Assembly (NCBI RefSeq): GCF_018221465.1
Contig: NZ_JAAIKR010000002.1
Location: 248,001-312,000, forward strand
From: Shewanella intestini
Lineage (GTDB): Bacteria > Pseudomonadota > Gammaproteobacteria > Enterobacterales > Shewanellaceae
Direction: 5' to 3'
DNA length: 64,000 nt
The notes under the pieces: model-generated
Seen by the model: the letters and a program-made list of their open reading frames with translations, nothing else
Told to the model about the DNA's origin: nothing
The model's database searches: none
Part shown: one piece after another, positions 38,225 through 48,002 of the stretch
Layout: every line of letters begins with the position of its first letter
Position numbering within the stretch: position 1 is the stretch's first letter
Position numbers and translations under genes: made by a program

Positions 38225-39418
38225 TTAGCGCAAAATGGAAGCAATAGATTGTGCTAGATAATCTACATTGCCTTCACTTATACCAGCAATACTTATTCGG
38301 CTAGAATCGACCATATAAATACTGTGTTCCTTTTTTAATGTAGCAACTTGAGATGGGTTAATCCCAAGAAATGAAAACATGCCTTTTTGCCTGGCGATAA
38401 AATTGAAGTCTTGCTTCACACCTTTTTCGAGTAGCTTATTAACTAACATTTGGCGGTTACTGTTAATTCGGTTTCTCATCACTGCTAACTCTTGTTGCCA
38501 TTGTAATCTAAGCTCAGTGTTGTCAAGAATCGTCTCTACGAGTGCGGCACCATGTGCCGGTGGCATAGAATAAATGCCACGAATAACATACAGCATCACA
38601 GATAAGGCAATATTGGCTTTAACACTGTCATTTGCCATTAAAGAACAGGCGCCAATTCGTTCTCGATATAAACCAAAGTTTTTCGAACAAGAACTACATA
38701 AAATAAGTTCTTCAACGGCCGCAGCCATTTGACGTACACCGTAAGCATCTTCATCAATACCATCCCCAAAACCTTGATAAGCCATGTCGATTAGCGGTGT
38801 AAAGCCTTGCTCAGCAGTAATCGCGATCACTTCATCCCATTGTGCAGGGGTTAAATCCATGCCACTAGGGTTATGACAACAAGCATGAAGGAGTACCACA
38901 TCATCTTTGGCAATATTTTTAAGTGCGGCTGTCATTTGTTCAAATTTTATCGATTTACTGTCGTAATCGTAATAAGGATAGGTTTTCACTGTTAAACCGG
39001 CGGCTTCAAATAATGCCGTATGGTTCGCCCAGGTTGGGTCGCTTACCCAAATAACGGCATTAGGTTTGCAGTGATGAATAAATTCAGCAGCAACACGTAA
39101 TGCCCCAGTGCCACCCGGGGTCGACACAGTTTTGATCCTATCGGCAAGTAGCGCTTGATGTCTTTGACCAAAAGCAAGTTCGGTCATTAATTGATTAAAT
39201 TGTGCAGAGCCTGTTGGACTAATGTAAACCTTCGTGGTTTCTGTGTCTGTTCGCTGCTGCTCAGCGGCTTTAACACAATCTAAAATGGGGGTGTGACCAG
39301 TGGCATCTTTATATACACCTACGCCTAAATCCACTTTTTGAGGATGAGGATCTTCACGATAGGCGGTTAATAACCCAAGAATGGGATCAGCGGGTAACGG
39401 GGTAAGAGAATTAAACAT
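38225..39418 (-). CDS. Aspartate/aromatic amino acid aminotransferase
   Basis: PLP enzyme of fold type I, subgroup I-alpha, 397 residues from the ATG at 39418 (AAAGG ribosome site ahead; a TTG two codons earlier is rejected). Signature KVDLGVGVYKDATG near the N-terminus, PTWANHTALFEAAGL, LLHACCHNPSGMD, and the PLP lysine in CSSCSKNFGLYRERIG (about 246-261). Transfers the amino group between aspartate or aromatic amino acids and 2-oxoglutarate. AspC and TyrB cannot be separated by eye. It is convergent with serC and divergent from aroA 400 bp away, a setting that fits amino acid synthesis. Confidence 0.92.
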   Translation of the reverse strand: MFNSLTPLPADPILGLLTAYREDPHPQKVDLGVGVYKDATGHTPILDCVKAAEQQRTDTETTKVYISPTGSAQFNQLMTELAFGQRHQALLADRIKTVSTPGGTGALRVAAEFIHHCKPNAVIWVSDPTWANHTALFEAAGLTVKTYPYYDYDSKSIKFEQMTAALKNIAKDDVVLLHACCHNPSGMDLTPAQWDEVIAITAEQGFTPLIDMAYQGFGDGIDEDAYGVRQMAAAVEELILCSSCSKNFGLYRERIGACSLMANDSVKANIALSVMLYVIRGIYSMPPAHGAALVETILDNTELRLQWQQELAVMRNRINSNRQMLVNKLLEKGVKQDFNFIARQKGMFSFLGINPSQVATLKKEHSIYMVDSSRISIAGISEGNVDYLAQSIASILR

Positions 39419-39818
39419 GAGCAAACCTTTATTCTTGTCATTAACGTGCGATATTCATGCAGGATACCGCTTATATATCAGTGAATAAATCATTTTTATT
39501 CGCCCCATTGTAAATTGCATAAATTGAAGAAAAAAGTTTATGGCAACTTTAGATGACATGTTGTGATTTGCCTAAATGTGTGGATAAACCAAGCTAGTCG
39601 GCAAATCTGCTAGAAAATAATTCATTTAGGTCTTAAAACCGCACTTTAATGTAATTAACAGTTGAATCCTGAGCTGCAATGGGTAAATTGATAAAGATGT
39701 AAAATTACATCTTGCGGTGTAACCATTTATTGCCACTTGAGTTTAAATTCATTGTTTACCAAGGGTAAAAACATTCGCATCCTGTTTTGTCAGTACTGTT
39801 ATTTTAAGAAGAACTCAT
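39419..39818. other. Divergent promoter region before aroA, 400 bp
   Basis: AT-rich, no gene. The one clear structure is the inverted repeat at 39696-39711. It contains the promoters of the aminotransferase and aroA. Confidence 0.5.
39696..39711. promoter_or_regulatory. Inverted repeat GATGTAA / TTACATC upstream of aroA
   Basis: Two 7-bp arms with a 2-base spacer, 108 bp before the aroA start. It resembles a dimeric repressor site. It is not a good TyrR box (TGTAAA-N6-TTTACA), so the factor is unknown. Confidence 0.4.
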
Positions 39819-41099
39819 ATGAAGCAATTACGACTTGAACCAATCAACCTTATTAACGGCGAAATTAATATTCCCGGATCTAAAAGCATTTCTAATCGGG
39901 CATTATTATTAGCAACTTTAGCCAAGGGTAAAACGACACTGACTAACTTACTCGATTCAGATGATATTCGTTATATGTTGGCTTCGTTAAAGCAACTTGG
40001 TGTTAATTATTCTCTTAGTGAACAAAATACTGTATGTGAAATAGAAGGGCTTAATGGGGTTATCAATGCCCAAAAATCTCAAGCGCTCTTTTTAGGCAAC
40101 GCAGGAACGGCAATGCGACCGTTGTGCGCCGCATTAACTCTAGGTCAAGGTGAGTTCACTTTAACGGGCGAACCAAGAATGGAAGAGCGACCCATTGGTG
40201 ATTTGGTCGATGCATTAAAGCAACTCGGTGCAGATATTACTTACCTTAAAAATGCCGGTTTTCCACCGCTAGCGATAAATGCGACCGGATTAAATGGTGG
40301 TGATGTTGAAATAGCGGGAGATTTATCCAGCCAATTTTTAACCGCATTATTAATGGTTGCACCGTTAACGCGTGATGATGTGAATATTAAAATTAAAGGC
40401 GAATTAGTTTCTAAGCCTTATATTGACATCACCATTGCGCTAATGAACCAATTTGGTGTCACTGTTATTAATCATGATTATCAACGTTTTGAAATTAAAC
40501 GTGGCCAACAATATGTTTCGCCGGGTAAGTTGTTAGTTGAAGGCGATGCCTCTTCAGCATCTTATTTTCTAGCTGCTGGTGCCATCCAAGGTGGTGAAGT
40601 GAAAGTCACAGGCGTGGGTAAAAAAAGTATTCAAGGCGATGTGTTATTTGCTGACGCCTTAGAAAAAATGGGTGCAGATATTGAATGGGGCGATGATTAC
40701 ATTATTGCCAGAAAGTCAGCATTAACAAGTATTGACATGGACATGAATCACATTCCTGATGCAGCCATGACCATTGCTACCGCTGCCATTTTTGCCACAG
40801 GCACGACACGTTTAACTAATATCTACAATTGGCGGATTAAAGAAACCGATCGCTTGGCGGCAATGGCAATTGAGTTAAGAAAAGTCGGCGCAGAAGTTGA
40901 AGAGGGACAAGATTACATTACTATCACCGCACCAAAAGTGATTAATACTGCCGCTATTGATACCTATAATGATCATCGTATGGCTATGTGCTTTTCTTTG
41001 TTGGCATTTGCCGATTGTGGCATCACCATTAATGACCCTGATTGTACCTCTAAAACCTTCCCTGATTATTTTACACAATTTACCCGACTTGCGGACTAA
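39819..41099 (+). CDS. aroA: EPSP synthase (3-phosphoshikimate 1-carboxyvinyltransferase)
   Basis: Sixth step of the shikimate pathway: joins phosphoenolpyruvate to shikimate 3-phosphate. 426 residues (E. coli 427). Signatures: [17 protein letters not shown] (20-36), [13 protein letters not shown] (about 90-102), [13 protein letters not shown], and the late catalytic [10 protein letters not shown] and [10 protein letters not shown]. The G and A of NAGTAMRP and the overall pattern are of class I, the usual glyphosate-sensitive type. First gene of a possible aroA-cmk unit, but 170 bp and a hairpin separate them. RBS AAGAAG. Confidence 0.97.
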   Translation: MKQLRLEPINLINGEINIPGSKSISNRALLLATLAKGKTTLTNLLDSDDIRYMLASLKQLGVNYSLSEQNTVCEIEGLNGVINAQKSQALFLGNAGTAMRPLCAALTLGQGEFTLTGEPRMEERPIGDLVDALKQLGADITYLKNAGFPPLAINATGLNGGDVEIAGDLSSQFLTALLMVAPLTRDDVNIKIKGELVSKPYIDITIALMNQFGVTVINHDYQRFEIKRGQQYVSPGKLLVEGDASSASYFLAAGAIQGGEVKVTGVGKKSIQGDVLFADALEKMGADIEWGDDYIIARKSALTSIDMDMNHIPDAAMTIATAAIFATGTTRLTNIYNWRIKETDRLAAMAIELRKVGAEVEEGQDYITITAPKVINTAAIDTYNDHRMAMCFSLLAFADCGITINDPDCTSKTFPDYFTQFTRLAD

Positions 41100-41117
41100 T
41101 TGACACATCTGTTATCA

Positions 41118-41152
41118 GTACGGTTGTTGTGTTTTTTAACATAGAACCGTAC
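41118..41152. repeat. Hairpin GTACGGTT / AACCGTAC after aroA
   Basis: 8-bp perfect arms (41118-41125 and 41145-41152) with a 19-base loop containing a T6 run. Between aroA and cmk; possible message end or stability element. Confidence 0.5.
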
Positions 41153-41269
41153 GTAATAAACTGAAAATATTCGCAGTAATTCCCTCTGAATTGTTATACA
41201 ATGCCGCCCGCTTAATTTGGGTTAACCCTTTATTACTTTCAAGGAAGATGGTTGTTTTCGGAGGAAATT

Positions 41270-41959
41270 ATGTTTGAACGCGCTCCAATTATTACCGTAG
41301 ATGGTCCAAGCGGTGCAGGGAAAGGGACAATAAGCCAGTTATTGGCACAGCATTTAGGCTGGCATTTACTTGACAGCGGTGCCATTTATCGTGTGTTAGC
41401 GCTGGCCGCTATTCACCATGATGTGGAATTAGAGAACGAAGAAGCAATCACTTTGCTTGCCGCACATTTAGATGTGGCTTTTTTGTCAGTAGCGGAAAGT
41501 GACGAAATTAAAGTCGTACTAGAAGGTGAGGACGTTACCGGTGCCATACGTACACCTGAAGCGGGAAATGCAGCATCTAAAGTCGCTTCATTGCCACGAG
41601 TACGCGAAGCATTATTACGCCGCCAGCGCGCTTTTTGCGCTGCACCGGGTTTAGTAGCAGATGGCCGCGATATGGGGACGGTGGTATTCCCTAATGCACC
41701 GTTGAAACTTTTCTTAACGGCTTCTGCACAAGAGCGGGCGCAAAGACGTTTTAATCAGTTGCAGGACAAAGGCTTCGATGTTAAAATCGAGCGCCTTTTG
41801 GCGGAAATAATTGAACGCGATGAGCGTGATATGAACCGCTCTGCTTCACCTTTGGTGCCAGCAGATGATGCCATTGTTATTGATACAAGTGGTATTGGAA
41901 TCGAAGGCGTGCTTGAGTTAGTGCTTGAGCAAGTTAAAAAATCTATTACCGTTGATTAA
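41270..41959 (+). CDS. cmk: Cytidylate kinase
   Basis: Phosphorylates CMP and dCMP with ATP. 229 residues (E. coli 227) from the ATG at 41270, fixed by the strong GGAGG 8 bases ahead; an ATG 18 bp upstream is rejected. P-loop GPSGAGKGT (11-19), GDGRDMGT-type segment [13 protein letters not shown] (near 126-138), and the lid region with RFNQLQDKG. Upstream of rpsA, a pairing conserved in many Proteobacteria. Confidence 0.97.
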   Translation: MFERAPIITVDGPSGAGKGTISQLLAQHLGWHLLDSGAIYRVLALAAIHHDVELENEEAITLLAAHLDVAFLSVAESDEIKVVLEGEDVTGAIRTPEAGNAASKVASLPRVREALLRRQRAFCAAPGLVADGRDMGTVVFPNAPLKLFLTASAQERAQRRFNQLQDKGFDVKIERLLAEIIERDERDMNRSASPLVPADDAIVIDTSGIGIEGVLELVLEQVKKSITVD

Positions 41960-42061
41960 TTGTTAGTCGGCGGTAGGTATTCGAATTAAGGATAATTTGA
42001 ATAATATTACTCGACTCCACATCTAGGATGGATAGTGGTTTATTAAATAAGTAACTTAAAC

Positions 42062-43729
42062 ATGACTGAATCTTTTGCTGATCTATTTGAACAATCTTTA
42101 AATGAACTTGAGTTCCGTCCTGGTTCTATCGTACGCGGCGTTGTTGTTGCGATTGAAAACGGTATGGTACTAGTTGACGCAGGTCTTAAGTCTGAAAGCC
42201 CAATCAATGCTGACGAATTCAAAAACGCACAAGGCGTTTTAGAAATTCAAGTTGGCGACGAAGTTGATGTTGCTCTTGACTCTGTTGAAGATGGTTTTGG
42301 TGAAACTCAACTATCTCGTGAAAAAGCGAAACGTCACGAAGCTTGGATTGTTCTAGAAAAAGCTTATGAAGATGCTGAAACTGTAATCGGTGTCATCAAT
42401 GGTAAAGTTAAAGGTGGTTTCACTGTTGAATTAAACGGTATCCGTGCCTTCTTACCAGGTTCTCTAGTAGATGTTCGCCCAGTTCGCGATACAGCTCACC
42501 TAGAGTACAAAGAGTTAGAATTTAAAGTAATTAAACTTGACCAAAAACGTAACAACGTTGTTGTTTCTCGTCGTGCTGTTATCGAATCAGAAAGCAGTGC
42601 AGAACGTGATGCGCTTCTTGAAAATCTTCAAGAAGGTCAAGCTGTTAAAGGTATCGTTAAAAACCTTACTGACTACGGTGCATTCGTAGACTTAGGTGGC
42701 GTTGACGGTCTTCTACATATCACAGATATGGCTTGGAAGCGCGTTAAGCACCCATCTGAAATCGTAAATGTTGGTGACGAAATCAATGTTAAAGTGCTTA
42801 AGTATGACCGTGAGCGCACTCGTGTTTCACTAGGTCTTAAGCAACTTGGCGAAGATCCATGGTTAGAAATCAGCAAACGTTACCCAGAAAGCACTCGTCT
42901 TACTGGCCGCGTAACTAACTTGACTGATTATGGTTGTTTCGTAGAAATTGAAGAAGGCGTTGAAGGTCTTGTTCACGTTTCTGAAATGGATTGGACTAAC
43001 AAGAACATCCACCCATCTAAAGTTGTTAACTTAGGTGACGAAGTTGAAGTTCTTGTTCTGGACATTGACGAAGAACGTCGTCGTATCTCTCTTGGTCTTA
43101 AGCAATGTAAGACTAACCCATGGGATGACTTCGCTTCTAAATTCAATAAAGGCGACAAAGTATCAGGTAAGATCAAGTCTATCACTGACTTCGGTATCTT
43201 CATTGGTCTTGACGGCGGTATTGATGGTCTTGTTCACCTATCTGACATTTCTTGGAATGGTACTGGCGAAGATGCTGTATCTGAGTACAAGAAAGGTGAC
43301 GAAATCCACGCAGTTGTTCTTTCAGTTGACCCAGAGCGCGAACGTATTAGCTTAGGTGTTAAACAAACTGAAGACGATCCATTCAATGCATACTTAGCAG
43401 ATAAGAAGAAAGGTACTATAGTAAATGGTACAGTTTCAGCTGTTGATGCTAAAGGTGTAACTGTTGAACTAGCAGATACAGTAGAAGGCTACATTCGTGT
43501 TGCTGATATCTCTGCTGAGCGTATCGAAGACGCATCAACTGTTTACTCAGTTGGTGATGCAATCGAAGCTAAGTTCATGGGTGTTGATCGTAAGAACCGT
43601 TCTATCAGCTTATCTATCAAAGCGAAAGATGAAGCAGAACAGAAAGAAGCAATGGCAACTATTAACAAGCAAGATGATGCTGTTATTAGTAATGCTATGG
43701 CTGAAGCGTTTAAAGCCGCTCGTAAATAA
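42062..43729 (+). CDS. rpsA: 30S ribosomal protein S1
   Basis: 555 residues, the usual length, with six S1 RNA-binding domains; the repeated GLKQL/GLKQC and [24 protein letters not shown] strands mark domains 3-5. It binds messenger RNA near the start codon on the 30S subunit. Codon use is strongly biased to the highly expressed set (cleaner than its neighbours). RBS for the ATG is weak (AAGTAAC), normal for S1, which controls its own translation. A hairpin without T-run lies after the stop and ihfB follows 77 bp later. Confidence 0.98.
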   Translation: MTESFADLFEQSLNELEFRPGSIVRGVVVAIENGMVLVDAGLKSESPINADEFKNAQGVLEIQVGDEVDVALDSVEDGFGETQLSREKAKRHEAWIVLEKAYEDAETVIGVINGKVKGGFTVELNGIRAFLPGSLVDVRPVRDTAHLEYKELEFKVIKLDQKRNNVVVSRRAVIESESSAERDALLENLQEGQAVKGIVKNLTDYGAFVDLGGVDGLLHITDMAWKRVKHPSEIVNVGDEINVKVLKYDRERTRVSLGLKQLGEDPWLEISKRYPESTRLTGRVTNLTDYGCFVEIEEGVEGLVHVSEMDWTNKNIHPSKVVNLGDEVEVLVLDIDEERRRISLGLKQCKTNPWDDFASKFNKGDKVSGKIKSITDFGIFIGLDGGIDGLVHLSDISWNGTGEDAVSEYKKGDEIHAVVLSVDPERERISLGVKQTEDDPFNAYLADKKKGTIVNGTVSAVDAKGVTVELADTVEGYIRVADISAERIEDASTVYSVGDAIEAKFMGVDRKNRSISLSIKAKDEAEQKEAMATINKQDDAVISNAMAEAFKAARK

Positions 43730-43747
43730 TCGCGTTCGTCTGTTGTA

Positions 43748-43765
43748 TAGGGAGTTTGCTCCCTA
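43748..43765 (+). repeat. Hairpin between rpsA and ihfB
   Basis: TAGGGAG (43748-43754), TTTG loop, CTCCCTA (43759-43765). No T-run; probably an RNA processing or stability element rather than a full terminator. Confidence 0.6.
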
Positions 43766-43806
43766 TTAGGCGACTGGGTTTGGCTTGATAATAGGGGATA
43801 GCTAAG

Positions 43807-44094
43807 ATGACAAAATCTGAACTTATCGAAAAACTCGCCACCAGACAGTCGCAACTGTCGGCGAAAGACGTAGAAAGTGCCATTAAAGAAATGTTGGAGC
43901 AAATGGCTTCAACATTGGAAACCGGAGATCGAATAGAAATCCGCGGTTTTGGCAGCTTTTCTCTTCATTTTCGTGCGCCACGTACTGGTCGCAATCCAAA
44001 AACTGGAACCTCAGTTGCTTTGGAAGGCAAGTATGTTCCGCACTTTAAGCCGGGTAAAGAACTACGTGAACGTGTAGATGCTGTTAATCATTAA
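43807..44094 (+). CDS. ihfB: Integration host factor beta subunit
   Basis: 95 residues (E. coli 94). DNA-bending protein of the HU/IHF family; the arm carries [29 protein letters not shown] (about 58-86; GRNPKTG is the typical loop). Works as a heterodimer with IhfA in recombination, replication and transcription. Follows rpsA as in E. coli and ends in its own strong terminator. RBS in ATAGGGGATAGCTAAG. Confidence 0.97.
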   Translation: MTKSELIEKLATRQSQLSAKDVESAIKEMLEQMASTLETGDRIEIRGFGSFSLHFRAPRTGRNPKTGTSVALEGKYVPHFKPGKELRERVDAVNH

Positions 44095-44107
44095 TTAGTA
44101 TCTGAAT

Positions 44108-44134
44108 AAAAAGCCTCCATTTGGAGGCTTTTTT
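44108..44134 (+). terminator. ihfB terminator
   Basis: AGCCTCC (44112-44118), ATTT loop, GGAGGCT (44123-44129) then five more T, 14 bp after the stop codon. Confidence 0.92.
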
Positions 44135-44216
44135 GTCTCTAATGCTAAGCAAAGCTAGTCACAAGGCATAATTTCTTAGATAATCATTTTAATAAGAAAT
44201 AAAGTTGGAGCGGATA

Positions 44217-44501
44217 GTGAAATCATTTTTTGCCATTGTTATCGTTGGATTATGTTTCGTTCTTGCGTTAGTTTTTGGTGCTCGCAATGAGCAAGTTGTC
44301 ACCATCAGTTATTTTGTTGCTCAAGGGGAATTTAGATTACCCATTGTGCTTGCCGTGGTGTTTTTAACTGGCTTCATTATCAGTTGGTTGTTTGCTTCAT
44401 ATTATATTTTACGTTTGAAAATACGATTGCGTAAACAGAATAAGCAATTAGACAAATTAACTTTACAACATGAGCGTCAAATAGAGGATACGGCAGCGTA
44501 A
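44217..44501 (+). CDS. lapA: Lipopolysaccharide assembly protein A (DUF1049)
   Basis: 94 residues from the GTG at 44217, chosen because GGAG lies 6 bases ahead; a TTG four codons upstream lacks such a site. Two membrane helices (about 2-23 and 41-64) with a short linker (GARNEQVVTISYFVAQGEF) and a basic, coiled C-terminal tail in the cytoplasm, the shape of LapA/YciS. With LapB it adjusts LPS synthesis by controlling FtsH-mediated turnover of LpxC. The stop codon and the lapB start are 1 bp apart. Confidence 0.92.
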   Translation: MKSFFAIVIVGLCFVLALVFGARNEQVVTISYFVAQGEFRLPIVLAVVFLTGFIISWLFASYYILRLKIRLRKQNKQLDKLTLQHERQIEDTAA

Positions 44502-44502
44502 C

Positions 44503-45666
44503 ATGCTGGAATTGTTATTTTTACTCTTACCAATTGCTGCTGGCTACGGCTGGTACATGGGACGACGCAGTGTCCGATTGAGTCAGAATCATCAATCAAA
44601 AAAACTCAGTCGTGATTATTTCACTGGGTTGAACTTCTTATTGTCTAATGAATCAGACAAAGCCGTTGATTTATTTATTAGCATGCTCGATGTCGATGAC
44701 GAAACCATCGATACGCATTTATCACTCGGTTCACTATTTCGCAAACGTGGTGAGGTCGATCGTTCAATACGCATCCACCAAAACCTTATTGCGCGTCCAA
44801 GTTTAACTACCGAACAGCGCGATATGGCGATGATGGAGCTTGGCAAAGACTATTTAGCCGCTGGATTTTATGATCGAGCTGAAGAAATCTTTTCCAATTT
44901 AGTTAGCCAAGATGAACACAGCGAAGAAGCTGAGACTCATTTAATATCAATTTATCAAGTAACTAAAGAATGGCAATCTGCCATTAATATCACCAAGCGA
45001 TTACCACGCAAGCGTCAACAAACGCTAAAACATACAACGGCGCATTTTTATTGCCAATTAGCCGATGAAGCTAATTGCGACACTGATAAAATAAAATTAT
45101 TCCAACAAGCATTAAAACAAGATGAGTTATGTGGCCGCGCATGGTTATCTTTATCATCCTTATATCTTGCTGTTGATGATGTTGCTGGTTGTAAAAAAGC
45201 CCTCGATAATTTGATAAAAGCTGACGTCACATTGTTTGTGGATGCCATTAATGTGGCCAAAGAAATTTATATTGACAAAAACCACGACAAAAGCGGTTAT
45301 AACGATCTATTGACGTCTGCTATCGATAAAGGTGCTGGAGCCAGCGTTACCGTCGCATTAGCTGAACATAAAATGAGTTTATTACAAGACTCAGAAGCAG
45401 AATCAATGATGCTTGAAAGTTTATACCGCCATCCAACAATGCGCGGCTTCCAACATCTTATGAAATTACAAATTAAACAAGCCGAAGATGGTCAAGCAAA
45501 AGAAAGCTTAACCATGCTGTCGCAACTTGTTGAACAACAAATAAAATTCAGACCAAGTTTTCGTTGTAATGCCTGTGGTTTTCCATCTCACAGTCTTTAT
45601 TGGCATTGCCCGTCATGTAAAGAATGGGGCAGCATTAAACGCGTAAAAGGTTTAGACGGCGAATAG
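44503..45666 (+). CDS. lapB: Lipopolysaccharide assembly protein B (TPR + rubredoxin-like)
   Basis: 387 residues (E. coli 389). N-terminal membrane anchor (LELLFLLLPIAAGYGWYMGRR), about nine TPR repeats in the middle, and a C-terminal rubredoxin-like metal site: C-x2-C in FRCNACGFPS and C-x2-C in WHCPSCKEWG (near 357-376). Inner membrane, cytoplasmic face. It recruits LpxC to FtsH for degradation and so limits LPS production. Directly after lapA and 20 bp ahead of pyrF, so the three are likely one transcript as in enterobacteria. Confidence 0.95.
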   Translation: MLELLFLLLPIAAGYGWYMGRRSVRLSQNHQSKKLSRDYFTGLNFLLSNESDKAVDLFISMLDVDDETIDTHLSLGSLFRKRGEVDRSIRIHQNLIARPSLTTEQRDMAMMELGKDYLAAGFYDRAEEIFSNLVSQDEHSEEAETHLISIYQVTKEWQSAINITKRLPRKRQQTLKHTTAHFYCQLADEANCDTDKIKLFQQALKQDELCGRAWLSLSSLYLAVDDVAGCKKALDNLIKADVTLFVDAINVAKEIYIDKNHDKSGYNDLLTSAIDKGAGASVTVALAEHKMSLLQDSEAESMMLESLYRHPTMRGFQHLMKLQIKQAEDGQAKESLTMLSQLVEQQIKFRPSFRCNACGFPSHSLYWHCPSCKEWGSIKRVKGLDGE

Positions 45667-45686
45667 TTAATAAATAGAGGTAAAGT

Positions 45687-46385
45687 ATGTCCACTAAATC
45701 AATTGTGGTTGCACTAGATTATGATAATGCAGAGCAAGCACTTTCATTGATTGATCAATTAGATCCAAATATGTGCCGATTAAAAATTGGTAAAGAAATG
45801 TTCACTTTATTTGGTCCTGAATTTGTCAAACAAATCCACCAGCGTGGCTTTGATTTATTCCTTGATTTAAAATTTCATGATATTCCAAATACTGTTGCTA
45901 AAGCTGTTGCCGCAGCAGCTCAATTGGGTGTTTGGATGACAAATGTTCACGCAAGTGGTGGTTTGGCTATGATGCAAGCGGCTAAAAATGCGTTAGTGCC
46001 TTATGGTGATAAAGCACCATTACTTATTGCGGTAACAGTATTAACTTCTATGTCAGATGAAGACTTAGCGTTGTTAGGTATTGATGCACCAGCACATGAG
46101 CATGTTATGCGTTTGGCTAAACTGACCAAACAGGCAGGTCTTGACGGTGTAGTTTGTTCAGCGCAAGAAGCCGAACATTTGAAATCACATCTAGGACAAG
46201 AATTTCAATTGGTCACTCCAGGTATTCGTCCTGAGGGTAGCGATGCTGGCGATCAACACCGTGTAATGACTCCTCAAAAAGCCATTGCAGCAGGTTCGGA
46301 TTTCTTAGTCATTGGTCGACCAATTACCAAAGCATCAGATCCACTTGCTGCTTTAACGGCAATATATCATTCATTACAAAGTTAA
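45687..46385 (+). CDS. pyrF: Orotidine 5'-phosphate decarboxylase
   Basis: Last step of UMP synthesis. 232 residues, TIM barrel. Active-site motif [16 protein letters not shown] (about 58-73) with the D-x-K-x-x-D triad, VVCSAQEAE, and the phosphate-binding VTPGIRPEG and [10 protein letters not shown] at the end. RBS AGAGGTAAAGT. Third gene after lapB; the DUF2058 gene follows 36 bp later. Confidence 0.98.
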   Translation: MSTKSIVVALDYDNAEQALSLIDQLDPNMCRLKIGKEMFTLFGPEFVKQIHQRGFDLFLDLKFHDIPNTVAKAVAAAAQLGVWMTNVHASGGLAMMQAAKNALVPYGDKAPLLIAVTVLTSMSDEDLALLGIDAPAHEHVMRLAKLTKQAGLDGVVCSAQEAEHLKSHLGQEFQLVTPGIRPEGSDAGDQHRVMTPQKAIAAGSDFLVIGRPITKASDPLAALTAIYHSLQS

Positions 46386-46420
46386 GAATTGATTTATCAC
46401 GTAAATTGATAGGTACCAAT

Positions 46421-46972
46421 ATGGCTAATGCATTACAAGAACAGTTATTAAAAGCGGGTTTAACCAGCAAACAGAAGGCACGTGATGTAAAAACTCAACA
46501 ACGCCGGAATAAAAAAGCCAAAGTTGATGATGGCAGTGCTGCGCTTAAAGAACAAATTGCCCAACAAAAAGCGCAACAAGCCGAAAAAGATAAAGCATTA
46601 AATGAACAACGCTTTGCGCTTGCATCTGAAAAAGGTCAAGTACGCAGCTTAATTACTGAATTTAATCAACGTGCGATTAAACTTCCGTCGGACGGCGAAA
46701 TTAAATTTAACTTTACGTTAGAGAACAAAATTTATTCTTTGTATATTAATGATGAAATCCAAAAGCAATTGCTTAATGGTAGCTTGGGCATTGTTCGTCA
46801 TGAAGATAAAAGTTATGTTGTGCCACATAAATTGGCAGAACGAGTAAATTTACTTGTCCCTCAATGGTGTGGCTATTTATTTGATGCCCATTCGGGTACC
46901 AGTCATGCACAAGTAACTGATGAAGACGATCCATATGCAGGTTATGAAATACCTGATGATCTTATGTGGTAA
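46421..46972 (+). CDS. DUF2058 family protein
   Basis: 183 residues from the ATG at 46421 (AGGT ribosome site 7 bases before; a TTG 15 bp upstream is rejected). It begins MANALQEQLLKAGLTSKQKA with a basic N-terminal helix and a charged coiled-coil (about 15-65), then a small domain ending in LVPQWCGYLF and an acidic tail (DEDDPYAGYEIPDDLMW). This is the YaiL-like DUF2058 family, of unknown function. Its position after pyrF is an operon candidate. Confidence 0.85.
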   Translation: MANALQEQLLKAGLTSKQKARDVKTQQRRNKKAKVDDGSAALKEQIAQQKAQQAEKDKALNEQRFALASEKGQVRSLITEFNQRAIKLPSDGEIKFNFTLENKIYSLYINDEIQKQLLNGSLGIVRHEDKSYVVPHKLAERVNLLVPQWCGYLFDAHSGTSHAQVTDEDDPYAGYEIPDDLMW

Positions 46973-47162
46973 CACTTTGTATATCGGCATTAGCAATAAT
47001 TATTGCTGATGTCGATGTCCATTATTTGCAGCCATTTTCGCTCCACCCCCCTCTCTTTTTTCTATTTGCTAATTTCAGCTTTCCTATTCATCTTCGTGTT
47101 GTTCCTAAGCACAGAGCTATTGCTTTTATTTTTTCAATGTTTATAGATTATCACTTTGTATT

Positions 47163-47172
47163 TTGTCGACAA
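47163..47172. promoter_or_regulatory. Operator candidate 1, TTGTCGACAA
   Basis: Perfect 10-bp palindrome, 144 bp before the regulator start. FadR-subfamily GntR proteins bind palindromes of this kind. Confidence 0.75.
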
Positions 47173-47224
47173 TAGACTGTTTAAAGTAGCCCATATCCAC
47201 CAAAGTGGATTAATAAAATCAATT

Positions 47225-47234
47225 TTGTCGACAA
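47225..47234. promoter_or_regulatory. Operator candidate 2, TTGTCGACAA
   Basis: Second exact copy, 62 bp from the first and 82 bp before the regulator start; flanks are TT and TT. Confidence 0.8.
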
Positions 47235-47249
47235 TTTGCTCGGGTTTAA

Positions 47250-47265
47250 CTTGACCTAGATCACA
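47250..47265. promoter_or_regulatory. CRP-like site before the prp regulator gene
   Basis: CTTGA-N6-TCACA: one half is perfect and the other has 3 of 5 bases of TGTGA-N6-TCACA. 51 bp before the regulator start. Would link propionate use to carbon or respiratory state. Confidence 0.5.
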
Positions 47266-47315
47266 CTTGTACGTATGGTAGTCGCCATAAAATAACAAAC
47301 CATTAACGAGTAGAC

Positions 47316-47975
47316 ATGATTCAATCTCCTGCTGTCACAGTTGCAGATAAAACTTTTATTCAACTTCGCAATGATATCGTTGAAGGTGAGATTGCTGCTG
47401 GCAGTAAATTGAGCGAACAAGAATTGTCGACAAAATTTCAAGTCAGCCGCGCAGTTATTCGTGAAGCCATTAATCGATTAGAAACCTGTCATTTAGTCGA
47501 GCGTAAAGCTAACGTAGGTGCCAGAGTCGTTTCATTAACCACAGAAAGTTTGATTGAACTTTATGTTATTCGCGAATCTCTTGAGGGAATGGCGGCGCGA
47601 CTTGCGGCTGTGAATATGACATCTGAAGATATTGACGGCCTACAACAATTACTTTCCCGTCATAGTGAGCAAGTCAAAGGTGGTGAATCATATTATCAAG
47701 AAGCAGGGGATGTAGATTTTCATTACCGAATCATTTTAGGTAGTAAAAACAAACAATTAATTAATTTGCTTGTAGATGGTTTGTACCACTTAGTCAGAAT
47801 GTATCGGGTACAGCTAGGAATGGTTGGTCCACGGGTGACCACTGCATTTGATGAACATCAACATATTGCACATGCAATTACCAATAACGATCCTGAGTTA
47901 GCTGAATTGTTGATGCGCCGTCACATTATGTATTCAAAAAATAATATTGAAGCCCAATTAAATTTATACAAATAA
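47316..47975 (+). CDS. GntR-family regulator of the methylcitrate cluster (FadR subfamily)
   Basis: 219 residues. Winged helix domain (8-75, with LSEQELSTKFQVSRAVIREAINRLE) and an FCD ligand domain (about 83-212), in which D134, H136, H183 and H203 could bind a metal. Such regulators usually sense a carboxylic acid; here propionyl-CoA-pathway acids such as 2-methylcitrate would fit. From memory, a GntR regulator named PrpQ is described for Shewanella prp genes, in place of the sigma-54 PrpR of enterobacteria; I leave the symbol blank. It precedes prpB by 27 bp and is likely in the same operon. A third operator copy lies within its own coding sequence. Confidence 0.9.
   Translation: MIQSPAVTVADKTFIQLRNDIVEGEIAAGSKLSEQELSTKFQVSRAVIREAINRLETCHLVERKANVGARVVSLTTESLIELYVIRESLEGMAARLAAVNMTSEDIDGLQQLLSRHSEQVKGGESYYQEAGDVDFHYRIILGSKNKQLINLLVDGLYHLVRMYRVQLGMVGPRVTTAFDEHQHIAHAITNNDPELAELLMRRHIMYSKNNIEAQLNLYK
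47424..47433. promoter_or_regulatory. Operator candidate 3, TTGTCGACAA inside the regulator gene
   Basis: Third exact copy, in codons 37-40 (LST, K) of the regulator gene, 199 bp after copy 2. Could act as a downstream operator or looping partner. Confidence 0.5.
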
Positions 47976-48002
47976 CTGCGACACAAATACAAGGAATGAA
48001 AT

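Larger units (their letters stand above)
46973..47315. other. Control region of the prp cluster, 343 bp
   Basis: The first 190 bp show no gene or terminator. The second half holds two TTGTCGACAA palindromes and a CRP-like site in front of the GntR regulator gene. Confidence 0.7.

Noticed and set aside
38037-38225. Open frame of about 58 codons after serC
   Set aside because: No convincing start codon or ribosome site; the DNA looks like an intergenic repeat instead.
46966-47175. Open frame of 69 codons after the DUF2058 gene
   Set aside because: It starts inside the preceding gene, has odd phenylalanine/histidine-rich composition and overlaps a control region.
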